Source: Variovorax sp. S12S4 (GTDB lineage Bacteria; Pseudomonadota; Gammaproteobacteria; Burkholderiales; Burkholderiaceae_C). From it: a stretch of 64,000 nt of DNA. A program made the position numbers and the translations under genes. The notes under the pieces are model-generated. The model ran no database searches. It saw only the letters and a list, made by a program, of their open reading frames with translations, and was not told where the DNA came from. Below are positions 8,089 to 16,497 of this stretch, piece after piece (positions within the stretch are counted from its first letter, which is position 1; the number at the start of each line of letters is the position of its first letter). Where the stretch lies: NCBI RefSeq assembly GCF_023195515.1, contig NZ_JALPKR020000002.1:930001-994000 (forward strand), given 5' to 3'.

Positions 8089-11065
8089 TTAGCCGAGCAA
8101 GCCGTGCAGGATGTTCGTGACCGGAGTCAGAACGCTGCCGGTGCCGGCCGCCTGATCGACCAGGCTCGTGATCGGGGTCACGACATCGGTGACGATCGGT
8201 GCGGCTTGTTCCACGGTGTCCACCAGGCCGGCGACCGTTTCGACCACCGGCGCAAGCGTCGGGGCCGTACCGGCCAGGATGTCGGTCACCGGCTCGGCCA
8301 CTTCGGACACCGCGGCGACCACCGGTTCGAGCGTCTCGCCCACGGAGCCGGCGGCGTCGAGCACCGGATCCAGGATGTTGGCGACCGGGCTGGTGTCGCC
8401 CAGCACGCCGCCAAGCAGGCCGCCATTGCCGAGCAGGCTGCCGACGAGGCCTTCGTCACCCAGGAGACCGCCGAGGAGGTCGCCACCGAGGACGTCGCCC
8501 CCAGCAGATCGCCGCCGAGCAGGCCGCCTACGACGCCGTCTTCGCCGAGCACACCGCCCAGCAGGTCGCCGCCGAGGAGATCGCCGCCAACCAGGCCGCC
8601 GACGATGCCGTCTTCACCGAGCACGCCGCCCAGCAGGTCACCGCCGAGCAGGTCTCCACCAACCAGGCCGCCGACGATGCCGTCTTCACCGAGCACACCG
8701 CCCAGCAAGTCACCGCCGAGGAGATCGCCACCGACCAGGCCACCGACGATGCCGTCTTCGCCGAGCACGCCGCCCAGCAGGTCGCCGCCGAGGAGGTCAC
8801 CATCAAGCAGGCCACCCACGACGCCGTCGTCGCCCAGGAGGCCGCCGACAATGCCCTCTTCTCCCAGCAAGCCGCCAAGCAAGCCGTCTCCGCCGAGGAC
8901 GCCGCCCAGCAAGCCGTCGTCGCCAAGCAGGCCGCCCACCACGCCCTCGTCGCCGAGCACGCCGCCGAGGAGGCCGTCTTCGGCAAGGAGGCTGCCCAGC
9001 GGGCCGGTACCACCCAGCAGGCCATCGTCGCCGAGCAGGCCGCCCACCACGCCTTCGCTGCCGAGAACGCCGCCCAGCACACCGTCGGTGAGGCCACCGA
9101 GCAGGCCGTCTTCACCGCCCAGCAGCCCGCCGAGCGGACTGCCTTCGATCAGGCCGCCAACCACGCCGTTCGCCCCGAGCAGGTTGTCGACCACGCCCTC
9201 CTGGCCCAGCAATCCGCCGGTCAGGCCTTCGCTGCCGAGCAGGCCGGCCAAGGTGCCTTCTCCGCCGAGCAGGCCACCCACCAAGCCGTCCCCCAGCAGA
9301 CCGCCCACCAGGCCGTCGCCGCCGAGCACACCACCCAGCAGGCCCTCATCGCCCAGCGGTCCGCCGAGCACGCCGCCCAGCAAGCCGTCATCGCCGAGCA
9401 GGCCACCTGCGAGGCCGTCTTCGCCCAGCACGTTGTTCAGCAGGCCGCCCACAGCGCTGTCTTCTCCGATGAGATTGCCCAAGGCACCGTCTTCTGCGAG
9501 AAGGCCCCCACGAGGCCGTCCTCGCTCACCAGAGTCTGGAGCAGGCTGCCGTCGCCGAGAACGCCTTCGACCACGTTGCCAAGCGCGCCGCCGTCGCCGA
9601 CGAGGTCTTCAAGAACACCGTCCAGGCCCAGGGCCGTGGTTGCGCCGCTGAGGATGCCGTTTTCGCCCACGAGATTGTCGAGACCGTTCTGGAGAGCGTC
9701 TGTGACGTGGTCGACCTGGCCCACCACCGAATCGAGAGCGCCTTCGCCCAGAAGGGCGCTGGCAATGGGGCCTGCCACGCCGCCCAAGCCGTCGACAACG
9801 GTTTCGGCGAAATCGTCGACCGGGTCGAGTTGGTTCGGATCGTTGCGCGTGAAGTTCTCGCCGAGCAACGGGGAGACCAGGTCATCGACGAGGTCGGTTG
9901 TGCTGTCGATCACACCCGGCACCGGGTTGAGAGAACCACCGAGGCCCAAGTTGCCGTCTGTCGTGCCGACTGCGCCTTCAAGGAGGTTGTCGCCCGGGTT
10001 GAGGAGGCCATTGCCGTCGGCATCGGAGTCCGAGTCTGCGTCTGCATCGGCGTCTGCATCGGCGTCTGCATCGGCGTCTGCATCGGCGTCTGCATCGGCG
10101 TCTGCATCGGCGTCGGCGTCGGCATCGGCATCGGCATCGGCATCGGCATCGGCGTCGGCGTCAGCGTCAGCGTCAGCGTCGGCGTCAGCGTCAGCGTCAG
10201 CGTCAGCGTCAGCGTCAGCGTCAGCGTCAGCGTCGGCATCGGCATCGGCATCGGCATCGGCATCGGCGTCAGCGTCAGCGTCAGCGTCAGCGTCCGCGTC
10301 CGCGTCAGCGTCAGCATCGGCATCGGCATCGGCATCGGCATCGGCATCGGCGTCGGCATCGGCATCGGCATCGGCGTCGGCGTCAGCATCGGCGTCAGCG
10401 TCACCGTCCGCATCTCCATCCGCGTCGGCGTCCGCATCCGCGTCGGCATCCGTCTCACCCGCGCCGACGAAGAACGGAATCGTTCCACCATCGCCGCCGC
10501 CGCCACCGCCGAGTGCGGCACCCAGGCCTGCGGCGCCCAGTGCGCCCAGCGCGAATTCGCCCAGGCCGAGGCCGCCGCCTGCGGCAACCTTCTTGGTGAC
10601 GGCCAGCGCGGCCGCATCGGCATCGCTGTCGGGAGGGGTCACCTGCAGGTCGCCCGAGGCGACGTCCACGTTCACTTGTTCGAGGCCGCCGGGCAGCTTG
10701 GTCGAGCCGATGGTGGCGTCGGTGCCACCGGTGAAGACGCCGGCCAGCGGTGCCTTGTTGGTGGCCGAGCCGGGGAACAGCACGTTGGCCTGGCCGCCTT
10801 CGGGAACGATCACGCGGTCACCCGCCATCAGTGTCTGGTTGCCGTCCACCGGAATGCGGACGCCTTCGCGCATCACAGCGACGCCCGGCGTAGCATTGGA
10901 CAATGTGCCAATGCCGGCGGGCGCCGCGGTCGCGGCGGGCGCCATCGCGCTGGCTGCGGCGGGGGCGCCGAGCGGCATGCTGGTGGCTTGGGCGATGACC
11001 ACAGGAGCCACGCCACTGGCGGCGGGTCCTTCGGTCGAAACGGTCGATGCTTGGGGTGCGTTCAT
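8089..11065 (-). CDS. Large low-complexity repeat surface protein (putative type I exported adhesin), split by two -1 frameshifts
   Basis: With one G restored at each of two G5 tracts (8498-8502 and 9505-9509) one frame of 992 residues runs from ATG 11065 (AGAGG 6 bases upstream) to 8089. As read, it is three pieces. The N terminus (1-150) is Ala-rich and has VPVDGNQ-like and [13 protein letters not shown] segments resembling LapA-type retention modules. A Gly-rich stretch follows, then about 149 residues of nearly pure Asp-Ala with DGDADG interruptions, then glycine-rich LLG/DGL repeats with a 24-residue unit, then a Val/Thr/Pro-rich C terminus ([23 protein letters not shown]). No RTX nonapeptides are seen. 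Cargo of the linked exporter is an inference from co-orientation. Function in adhesion is unproven. Confidence 0.7.
8480..8890 (-). repeat. Tandem 72-bp repeats encoding a 24-residue Gly-Leu unit
   Basis: The element G-A-(T/C)-GCCGTC recurs at 8532, 8604, 8676, 8748 and 8820, exactly 72 bases apart. The encoded unit is [12 protein letters not shown] followed by [12 protein letters not shown], with small substitutions. More degenerate copies continue to about 9480. The first frameshift lies inside this array. Confidence 0.85.
10012..10458 (-). repeat. Hexanucleotide repeat tract encoding poly(Asp-Ala)
   Basis: About 447 bases made almost only of the hexamers GCATCG, GCGTCG and GCGTCA on the plus strand. 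They are arranged in synonymous blocks of the same hexamer (for example six or more GCGTCA in a row), which points to slipped-strand expansion. The minus strand reads Asp-Ala throughout, with occasional DGDADG and DSDSDADG at the ends, similar to DxDxDG calcium loops. Confidence 0.9.
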
Positions 11066-11355
11066 GGTTGGCCTCTGTGACAAAAGATGCATGTACAGGG
11101 GCAACTGGCGTGCCAAATCGTTAACAGATGTTCGCCGCCGCATCACAAACGATGCAAGTCTTTGATTTACATGGCTATTTTTTTAATTTCCGGGTCAAGA
11201 GGTCCGGCCAAAAACAGGCCTCGTGGAGGTGTTTTGGCCTTTCGTTACGTAACGATGTAACGTCGTGCTACCGGAACATCGGGCACGTTCAGAGCCCGCC
11301 CGCACGCGGATTTCTCCCTCTCCCTTCTTCTCTTTTTTCGGTCCCTCATATAGAT
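11066..11355. promoter_or_regulatory. Divergent promoter region of the repeat-protein locus, with a CGTTAC/GTAACG palindrome
   Basis: A 290-base gap between the divergent starts at 11065 (minus) and 11356 (plus). It is locally AT-rich (a T7 run near 11176). It contains the perfect 12-base palindrome CGTTACGTAACG at 11243-11254, followed by another GTAACG at 11257-11262, which gives overlapping inverted and direct half-sites suitable for a regulator. The regulator is unknown. Confidence 0.5.
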
Positions 11356-11787
11356 ATGTTCAATCCCTCCCAGGAAGACGTGCGCCGCTTCTTCTGCGAC
11401 GTGTATGCGAAGCACCGGCAAGGCTTGCCGATGGAAGCCCTCGAGACGATTGCCGCGGGATGGATCGACGCGCACCCCGAATACCATGCGGATCTGGCCG
11501 ACGCCGACGCGGCGGTGGCGCGCGTTTACGACGGCGCGAACGGCCGCGAGAACCCGTTCCTGCACCTTTCGATGCACCTTTCGATCAGCGAGCAATGCTC
11601 GATCGACCAGCCCCGCGGAATCCGCCAGGCGGTCGAACTGCTGGCCGCGCGCCGCGGCTCGCTGCTCGACGCACATCACGAGGCGATGGAGTGCCTCGGC
11701 CAGATGATGTGGGAGAGCCAGCGCGCCGGCCGCCCACCTGACGGCGATGGCTACGTCGCGTGCGTGCAGCGCCGGGCAACAAAATAA
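11356..11787 (+). CDS. DUF1841-family protein
   Basis: A 143-residue soluble protein beginning MFNPSQEDVRRFFCDVY and containing HPEYHADLAD, ENPFLHLSMHLSISEQ and a C-terminal HHEAMECLGQMMWESQR. These are characteristic of the DUF1841 family of Beta- and Gammaproteobacteria, whose function is not established. The several conserved His residues (HLSMHL, HHEAMECLG) could bind metal; that is an inference. The upstream in-frame extension to 11128 is non-coding in composition, so the ATG at 11356 is chosen. Confidence 0.85.
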   Translation: MFNPSQEDVRRFFCDVYAKHRQGLPMEALETIAAGWIDAHPEYHADLADADAAVARVYDGANGRENPFLHLSMHLSISEQCSIDQPRGIRQAVELLAARRGSLLDAHHEAMECLGQMMWESQRAGRPPDGDGYVACVQRRATK

Positions 11788-11890
11788 GGCTCGCCCCCAG
11801 GCTTCGCGCACTTCGTGTCGCTACTCCCACCCCTACCGGGGGCAACACCTGTGGCCCGGCGAAGCCGGTTCCACGGTGTTTCGCGAATGG
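11788..11890. repeat. Intergenic REP-like element
   Basis: This stretch contains CCCTACCGGGGGCAACACC followed by GGCCCGGCGAAGCCGG and CGGTGTTTCGCG, with short GC-rich hairpins. I recall this kind of element as a widespread intergenic repeat in Comamonadaceae genomes. Only one copy is seen in this window, so repetition is from memory, not shown here. It separates two convergent genes. Confidence 0.5.
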
Positions 11891-11891
11891 A

Positions 11892-12857
11892 TCAAGCCTG
11901 TGGCTTTTTTAAGGATCGGGCTGGAAGTGCTCCCTGCTGCTTCGCGCCTTCACGCAGCAGGGTGGCCATGGCGCCGCGCAGGGCGGAAGGCTCGGCCTCG
12001 CTGCGCAGCAGCAGGCCCACGGGCTCGTCGGTGCCGGCGGTTTCGATACGCAGCCTGACCAGGCGCGCGTCGGCCAGTTCCCCGCGCGCGGCGCCCAGAG
12101 GGGTGATCCACACCGCATCGGAAACCGCCAGCAGGCCGCGCGCCACCGCAACGTCGAGCGTCTGCAGCGCATTGGCGGGCAGCGCCAGGCCGCGCGCGGA
12201 CAGGAAGCTTTCGGTGTTGTGGCGCGGGATCGTGCCCTCGCCGTACACCACGAGCGGATAGCCGAGCACCGCCTGCACCGACACCGCCCGGGCGGGCCGC
12301 ACCGCGAGCGGATGGCCGGTGCGCACGGCAAACACCAGCGGCTCGGTGTAGAGCAGCTCGAAGCTGAGCCCGCCCATCAGGCGCGGGTCGCTCATGCGGC
12401 CGACCACCAGGTCGAGCTCGCCGGCGCGCAGTTCATCGAGCAACACCGGGTTGGCCGCAGTCTTCACCACCACCTGCACCGCGGGCCAGCGCTCGCGAAA
12501 GCGCGCAAGCGCCATGGGCAGCAGGGCCGGCGCCACGCTCGGCAGCGCGCCGATGCGCAGCCGCTCGACGCGCTCACCCGAGGCGGGCGCCACGGCCTCG
12601 GCGCTGGCGTCGAGCGCCTCGAGCACGCGCAGGGCATGGGCCAGCAGTTGCTCGCCGGCCGGTGCAAGCCCCTGAACGCCGCGCCGGCCGGCCTTGCTGC
12701 GCTCGACCAGGCGCGTGCCGACGATGGATTCAAGCTCGGAGAGCGTCTTGGAAACCGCCGGCTGGCTCAATGAAAGGCGCTCCGCGGCGCGCGCCAGATG
12801 GCGCTCCTGCGCCACGGCGACAAGGCAGCGCAGGTGGCGCAACTGCACGTTGCGCAC
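11892..12857 (-). CDS. pcaQ: LysR-family regulator PcaQ of the protocatechuate genes
   Basis: LysR-type activator expected to respond to a protocatechuate-pathway intermediate and control the divergent pcaHG genes. The N-terminal helix-turn-helix reads RAAERLSLSQPAVSKTLSELE, followed by GTRLVERSKAGRRGVQLT-like spacing and an effector domain with LRIGALPSVAPALLP, typical of PcaQ/GbpR-type members. The GTG at 12857 has AGGA just upstream; a TTG at 12890 is an alternative. The C-terminal tail is Lys/Pro-rich. Assignment rests on sequence style and on head-to-head position with pcaH. Confidence 0.85.
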   Translation of the reverse strand: MRNVQLRHLRCLVAVAQERHLARAAERLSLSQPAVSKTLSELESIVGTRLVERSKAGRRGVQGLAPAGEQLLAHALRVLEALDASAEAVAPASGERVERLRIGALPSVAPALLPMALARFRERWPAVQVVVKTAANPVLLDELRAGELDLVVGRMSDPRLMGGLSFELLYTEPLVFAVRTGHPLAVRPARAVSVQAVLGYPLVVYGEGTIPRHNTESFLSARGLALPANALQTLDVAVARGLLAVSDAVWITPLGAARGELADARLVRLRIETAGTDEPVGLLLRSEAEPSALRGAMATLLREGAKQQGALPARSLKKPQA

Positions 12858-12890
12858 AAAATCCTGGCGAAGGTCAGCTGTGTTTTTCAA

Positions 12891-12904
12891 TTACCGTTGG
12901 TTAT
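12891..12904. promoter_or_regulatory. Possible PcaQ operator
   Basis: The minus strand reads ATAACC-N3-GGTAA in the pcaQ-pcaH gap, close to the ATAACC-N4-GGTTAA site known for PcaQ in rhizobia. The spacing differs by one base, so this is a candidate only. Confidence 0.4.
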
Positions 12905-12939
12905 TCAGAACGAATCAATCTTCAATTTACATCATCGGA

Positions 12940-12958
12940 CCGGACTTCTAAAGTCCGG
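12940..12958. promoter_or_regulatory. Inverted repeat upstream of pcaH
   Basis: CCGGACTT-CTA-AAGTCCGG is a perfect 8-bp inverted repeat with a 3-base centre, 40 bases upstream of the pcaH ATG. It could be an operator or an mRNA 5' hairpin of the pcaHG transcript. Confidence 0.45.
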
Positions 12959-12998
12959 GTTCCGGATTCGATCCGTCCCCACGACAGGAGACAACGAG

Positions 12999-13730
12999 AT
13001 GTTGACCAATACCAAGGCCAAGACCCCCTCGGCCATCCTCACGCCGCGCGACTGGGAAGCCCATCCCTCCTACGTCTACCCCGGCTACAAGTCCACCGTG
13101 AAGCGCGGCCCGCAAAAGCCGCTGGTGCCGCTGAAGGCCTCGCTGGGCGAGCTGCAGCAGCCGGTCTACGGCCACGACAGCATCGGCGAGTTCGACCATG
13201 ACCTGACGCGCAACGCGCGCAAGAACGGCGAGCCGCTGGGCGAACGCATGATCCTGACCGGCCAGGTGCTCGACGAGCGCCGCCGCCCGGTTGCCAACAC
13301 GCTGGTGGAGCTGTGGCAGGCCAATGCCTCGGGCCGCTACGTGCACAAGGTCGACCAGCACGACGCACCGCTTGACCCCAACTTTCTGGGCGCGGGCCGC
13401 TGCCTGACGGACAGCGAAGGCCGCTACCGCTTTCTCACCATCAAGCCCGGCGCCTACCCGTGGGGCAACCATCCGAACGCCTGGCGTCCGCAGCACATCC
13501 ACCTGTCGCTGTTCGGCCAGAGCTTTGCGAGCCGCCTGGTCACGCAGATGTACTTTCCCGGCGACCCGCTGCTGCAGTACGACCCGATGATCACCGGCAC
13601 GCCCGAGCGCTACCGCAACCGCCTCATCGCCGATTTCAGCCTCGACATCACCGAAGAGGGCTACGCGCTGGGCTACCAGTTCGACATCGTGCTGCGCGGC
13701 GCAGACGAAACGCCGTTCGAGAACCGCTGA
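12999..13730 (+). CDS. pcaH: Protocatechuate 3,4-dioxygenase beta subunit
   Basis: Iron(III) intradiol dioxygenase subunit that, with PcaG, opens protocatechuate to beta-carboxy-cis,cis-muconate, the entry step of the beta-ketoadipate pathway. It has 243 residues, normal for PcaH. Visible motifs are the family start of YVYPGYKSTVKRGP, the fold core GEPLGERMILTGQVLDERRRPV, VELWQANASGRYVHKVDQHDAP, and the metal-ligand region with Tyr and His residues in PGAYPWGNHPNAWRPQHIH. GACAGGAGA precedes the ATG. The next gene, pcaG, starts 11 bases later. Confidence 0.95.
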   Translation: MLTNTKAKTPSAILTPRDWEAHPSYVYPGYKSTVKRGPQKPLVPLKASLGELQQPVYGHDSIGEFDHDLTRNARKNGEPLGERMILTGQVLDERRRPVANTLVELWQANASGRYVHKVDQHDAPLDPNFLGAGRCLTDSEGRYRFLTIKPGAYPWGNHPNAWRPQHIHLSLFGQSFASRLVTQMYFPGDPLLQYDPMITGTPERYRNRLIADFSLDITEEGYALGYQFDIVLRGADETPFENR

Positions 13731-13741
13731 AAGGATTTCCC

Positions 13742-14353
13742 ATGCCATTGATGACCGCCCAGGAAGCCGACTTCGGCCAGACCCCCTCCCAGACGGTGGG
13801 CCCCTACTTCGCCTACGGCCTCACGGCCACGCAGTACGGCTACGACTTCAACCAGCCCTTCGACGCCACCGTGGCGCTGGACAATGCCGCGGGCGAGCGC
13901 ATTCGCCTCGAAGGCCGTGTGCTCGACGGCGACGGCAACCCGATCGGCGACGCGCTAGTCGAAATCAGCCAGGCGGACGGCGAAGGCCGCTACCCGCAAA
14001 CCCCGGCCGAGGCGCGCGAAATAGGCTTTCGCGCCTTCGGACGCGCCGGCACCGGCACCGATCCGCAGAGCCGCTTCGTGTTCCACACGGTAAAGCCGGG
14101 CGCTGAAACGCCGGGCGAAGCCCCGCACATCAACGTGATCGTGCTGATGCGCGGCCTGCTGCTGCATGCGTTCACGCGCGTGTATTTCAGCGACGAGGCC
14201 GAGGCGAACGCAAAAGACGCCGTGCTGGCCAGCGTGCCGGCCGAGCGCCGCCACACGCTGATTGCCGAGCGCGTGGAGCGCGGCGGCGCGGTGAGCTACC
14301 GCATCGACATCCGCATGCAGGGCGCCGACGAAACGGTGTTCTTCGACGTCTGA
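13742..14353 (+). CDS. pcaG: Protocatechuate 3,4-dioxygenase alpha subunit
   Basis: Structural partner of PcaH in the (alpha beta Fe) enzyme. It has 203 residues, with the typical start TPSQTVGPYFAYGLT, the intradiol core IRLEGRVLDGDGNPIGDALVEI and the C-terminal HINVIVLMRGLLLHAFTRVYF. The alpha subunit normally lacks the iron ligands, and the corresponding HIN region here fits that. The gene ends 22 bases before a strong bidirectional terminator. pcaHG stands alone here; the later pca genes are not in the window. Confidence 0.95.
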   Translation: MPLMTAQEADFGQTPSQTVGPYFAYGLTATQYGYDFNQPFDATVALDNAAGERIRLEGRVLDGDGNPIGDALVEISQADGEGRYPQTPAEAREIGFRAFGRAGTGTDPQSRFVFHTVKPGAETPGEAPHINVIVLMRGLLLHAFTRVYFSDEAEANAKDAVLASVPAERRHTLIAERVERGGAVSYRIDIRMQGADETVFFDV

Positions 14354-14375
14354 CCGCGGGGAAACCCGCAGGCGC

Positions 14376-14404
14376 AAAAAAGCCCGCTCGAAGCGGGCTT
14401 TTTT
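14376..14404. terminator. Bidirectional intrinsic terminator between pcaG and the cytochrome gene
   Basis: Stem AAAAAAGCCCGCT / AGCGGGCTTTTTT (13 bp) with loop CGA. A and T runs on either side make it functional for both convergent genes. Confidence 0.92.
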
Positions 14405-14448
14405 CGTGTGCGGCAGGCAACTGGGTTGCTGCCGGGCCTTGGGGCCGG

Positions 14449-15144
14449 TTATTCGCCGCCGCTGCGGTGCAGGCGCGATTCAGGCACCGTTTTGAGCTCG
14501 CCCGGCAGTGTGCTGATGTAGTTGGCGAGCGTCTTGAGTTCGGCGTTGGTGAACTTCTTGGGCTCGACCTGCTGCGCCATGACCGCGTTCGAACGGCCCA
14601 GGTGCAGGTTGTTCTTGACGCGGTACGACTTGAGCGCCACGAAGAGGTAGTCGGCATGCTGGCCGGCCAGCTTGGGCACCGTGCCGTCGTTCGGCGTGTT
14701 GAAGTTGGCGCCGTGGCACTTGGTGCAGCTGTTGTCCTTGTCGCGCGACACCAGGGCCTGGATGTTCTCAGGCATGGGCTTGGCCGTTGCGGCCGGGGGT
14801 GCGTCGCCTTCCTTGAGGCCCAGTTGGCTGTAGTAGGCGGCAATGTCGGCAATGTCCTGCTCGCTCAGGCTGTCGGCAATAGCGCGCATGGTGGGGTGCT
14901 TGCGGTCGCCGCCCTTGTAGGCGGTGAGCGCGGCCGAGATGTAGCTGGCGCTCTGGCCGGCAATCATCGGTACCTTGTGGATCTCCGGAAAGCTGGCCTG
15001 GTAGCCAATGATGCCGTGGCAGCCCACGCACATTGCCACCTTCTTGGAACCGTCCTGGGCCTTGCCCGTGACTTGCTGGGCTTGCGCCGAGACCGTCACG
15101 CAAGCGACAGCGAAGGCAAACATCGTGGTCAACAACTTGTTCAT
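14449..15144 (-). CDS. Dihaem cytochrome c (cytochrome c4-like)
   Basis: A 231-residue periplasmic electron carrier. Sec signal peptide MNKLLTTMFAFAVACVTVSAQAQQ, then two c-type haem sites, CVGCH (about residue 38) and CTKCH (about residue 139), each in a separate cytochrome c fold with methionine candidates (PMIAGQSASY, VPKLAGQHADYL). The two-domain layout and length fit cytochrome c4, which passes electrons to terminal oxidases. The start at 15144 is chosen because the signal peptide begins there; an upstream ATG would add basic residues. Confidence 0.9.
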   Translation of the reverse strand: MNKLLTTMFAFAVACVTVSAQAQQVTGKAQDGSKKVAMCVGCHGIIGYQASFPEIHKVPMIAGQSASYISAALTAYKGGDRKHPTMRAIADSLSEQDIADIAAYYSQLGLKEGDAPPAATAKPMPENIQALVSRDKDNSCTKCHGANFNTPNDGTVPKLAGQHADYLFVALKSYRVKNNLHLGRSNAVMAQQVEPKKFTNAELKTLANYISTLPGELKTVPESRLHRSGGE

Positions 15145-15306
15145 TTTGCGCGCACAATCTCGTGGAGATACAGTTTTTCGAATCAACATTCGATTATATG
15201 CAAGGGTCTTCCAAGACCCCCGGCAAGCCGCCCAAGAGGTTGCGCGAAGCGAATCGAGTGTGTTCTTTTCTCCACCCTGCCTCCTCCACTTGCTTCCCGT
15301 TCACTC

Positions 15307-16161
15307 ATGAAATTCAAGGGCTCAGACAATTACGTTGCCACCCAGGACCTGATGCTGGCCGTCAATGCCGCCATCACCCTCAAGCGCCCGCTGCTCGTCA
15401 AGGGCGAGCCCGGCACCGGCAAGACCATGCTGGCAGAGGAAGTGGCCGAATCGCTCGGGCTGCCGCTCCTGCAGTGGCACATCAAGTCGACCACCAAGGC
15501 GCAGCAGGGCCTGTATGAATACGACGCGGTGAGCCGCCTGCGCGACTCGCAGCTCAAGGACGTGGACGGCGGCGAGCGCGTCAAAGACATCCAGAACTAC
15601 ATCGTCAAGGGCGTGCTCTGGCAGGCCTTCACGGCCGACCAGCCGGTGGCGCTTCTCATCGACGAGATCGACAAGGCCGACATCGAGTTTCCGAACGACC
15701 TGCTGCGAGAAATCGACCGCATGGAGTTCTACTGCTACGAAACGCGCGAGCTCATCCGCGCCAAGCACCGGCCGGTGGTGTTCATCACCTCCAACAACGA
15801 GAAGGAGCTGCCCGACGCCTTTTTGCGCCGCTGCTTCTTCCACTACATCAAGTTCCCCGACGCCGAGACGATGAAGCACATCGTCGCCGTGCACTTCCCC
15901 GGCCTGAAGCAAGAGCTGCTCACGGCTGCGATGAAGACCTTCTACGACGTGCGCAACCTGCCGGGCCTGAAGAAGAAGCCCTCCACCTCGGAGCTGCTCG
16001 ACTGGCTCAAGCTGCTGGTGGCCGAGGACATTCCGCTCGAAGCCCTGCAAAGCAAGGACGACAAGGTTGCGGTGCCGCCCCTTGTGGGCGCGCTGCTCAA
16101 GAACGAGCAAGACGTGACGCTGTTCGAGAAGCTCGTCTTCATGCAGCGGAACAACCGATGA
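15307..16161 (+). CDS. MoxR-family AAA+ ATPase
   Basis: A 284-residue AAA+ ATPase of the MoxR type, a chaperone-like family that usually works with VWA-domain proteins. Walker A GEPGTGKTM (about residues 36-44), Walker B LLIDEIDKAD, sensor 1 ITSNNEKELPDAFLRR with the arginine finger, and a C-terminal lid. The partner is probably the VWA protein encoded 964 bases downstream. The ATG at 15307 fits the family start MKFKGSDNYV; the reading frame is open further upstream but looks non-coding there. Confidence 0.93.
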   Translation: MKFKGSDNYVATQDLMLAVNAAITLKRPLLVKGEPGTGKTMLAEEVAESLGLPLLQWHIKSTTKAQQGLYEYDAVSRLRDSQLKDVDGGERVKDIQNYIVKGVLWQAFTADQPVALLIDEIDKADIEFPNDLLREIDRMEFYCYETRELIRAKHRPVVFITSNNEKELPDAFLRRCFFHYIKFPDAETMKHIVAVHFPGLKQELLTAAMKTFYDVRNLPGLKKKPSTSELLDWLKLLVAEDIPLEALQSKDDKVAVPPLVGALLKNEQDVTLFEKLVFMQRNNR

Positions 16162-16222
16162 GTCCCCGCCCGGCCGCTTCGAAGGGGACTCGCACCGCAG
16201 TGCGAAGCACGGAGGTTTTCTT

Positions 16223-16468
16223 GTGAGCCAGCAGCCGCATCCCGTCGGCCAGCTGCTCAAGCTGGGCGTTGCGCAGGCCGTGCTGTTCGTGGCCGGTGCA
16301 CTGCTCGGCCGCTGGATCGGCCTCCAGCTGGGCCTCGACGCCTTCGGCGCCAACGGCTACGGCAACCGCGAGATCTTCGGCATTCTGCTGATCGGCCTGG
16401 GTGGCGGCTGCGGCGTGCAACTGGCGCGCGCGTGGTACGACCGCAAGTACGGCAAGCCGCAGCGCTGA
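16223..16468 (+). CDS. Small membrane protein, function unknown
   Basis: An 81-residue protein starting with GTG. Two hydrophobic segments (about 13-36 and 48-68, rich in Gly and Leu) are separated by a short polar loop, and the tail RKYGKPQR is basic. It is not assigned to a known family. It lies between MoxR and the GNAT gene in the same direction and is probably co-transcribed. Confidence 0.7.
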   Translation: MSQQPHPVGQLLKLGVAQAVLFVAGALLGRWIGLQLGLDAFGANGYGNREIFGILLIGLGGGCGVQLARAWYDRKYGKPQR

Positions 16469-16497
16469 AAAATTCAATCGAGAAGGGTGTCTGCAAG

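Noticed and set aside
10012..10458. CRISPR-like regular repeats
   Set aside because: Unit is a 6-base coding hexamer with no spacers and lies inside a protein frame.
8199..11165. Long plus-strand reading frame rich in Ser-Ala repeats opposite the repeat protein
   Set aside because: It is the antisense of the Asp-Ala and Gly-Leu arrays. The codon pattern and ribosome site favour the minus-strand frame, and the N terminus with family-like segments is on the minus strand.
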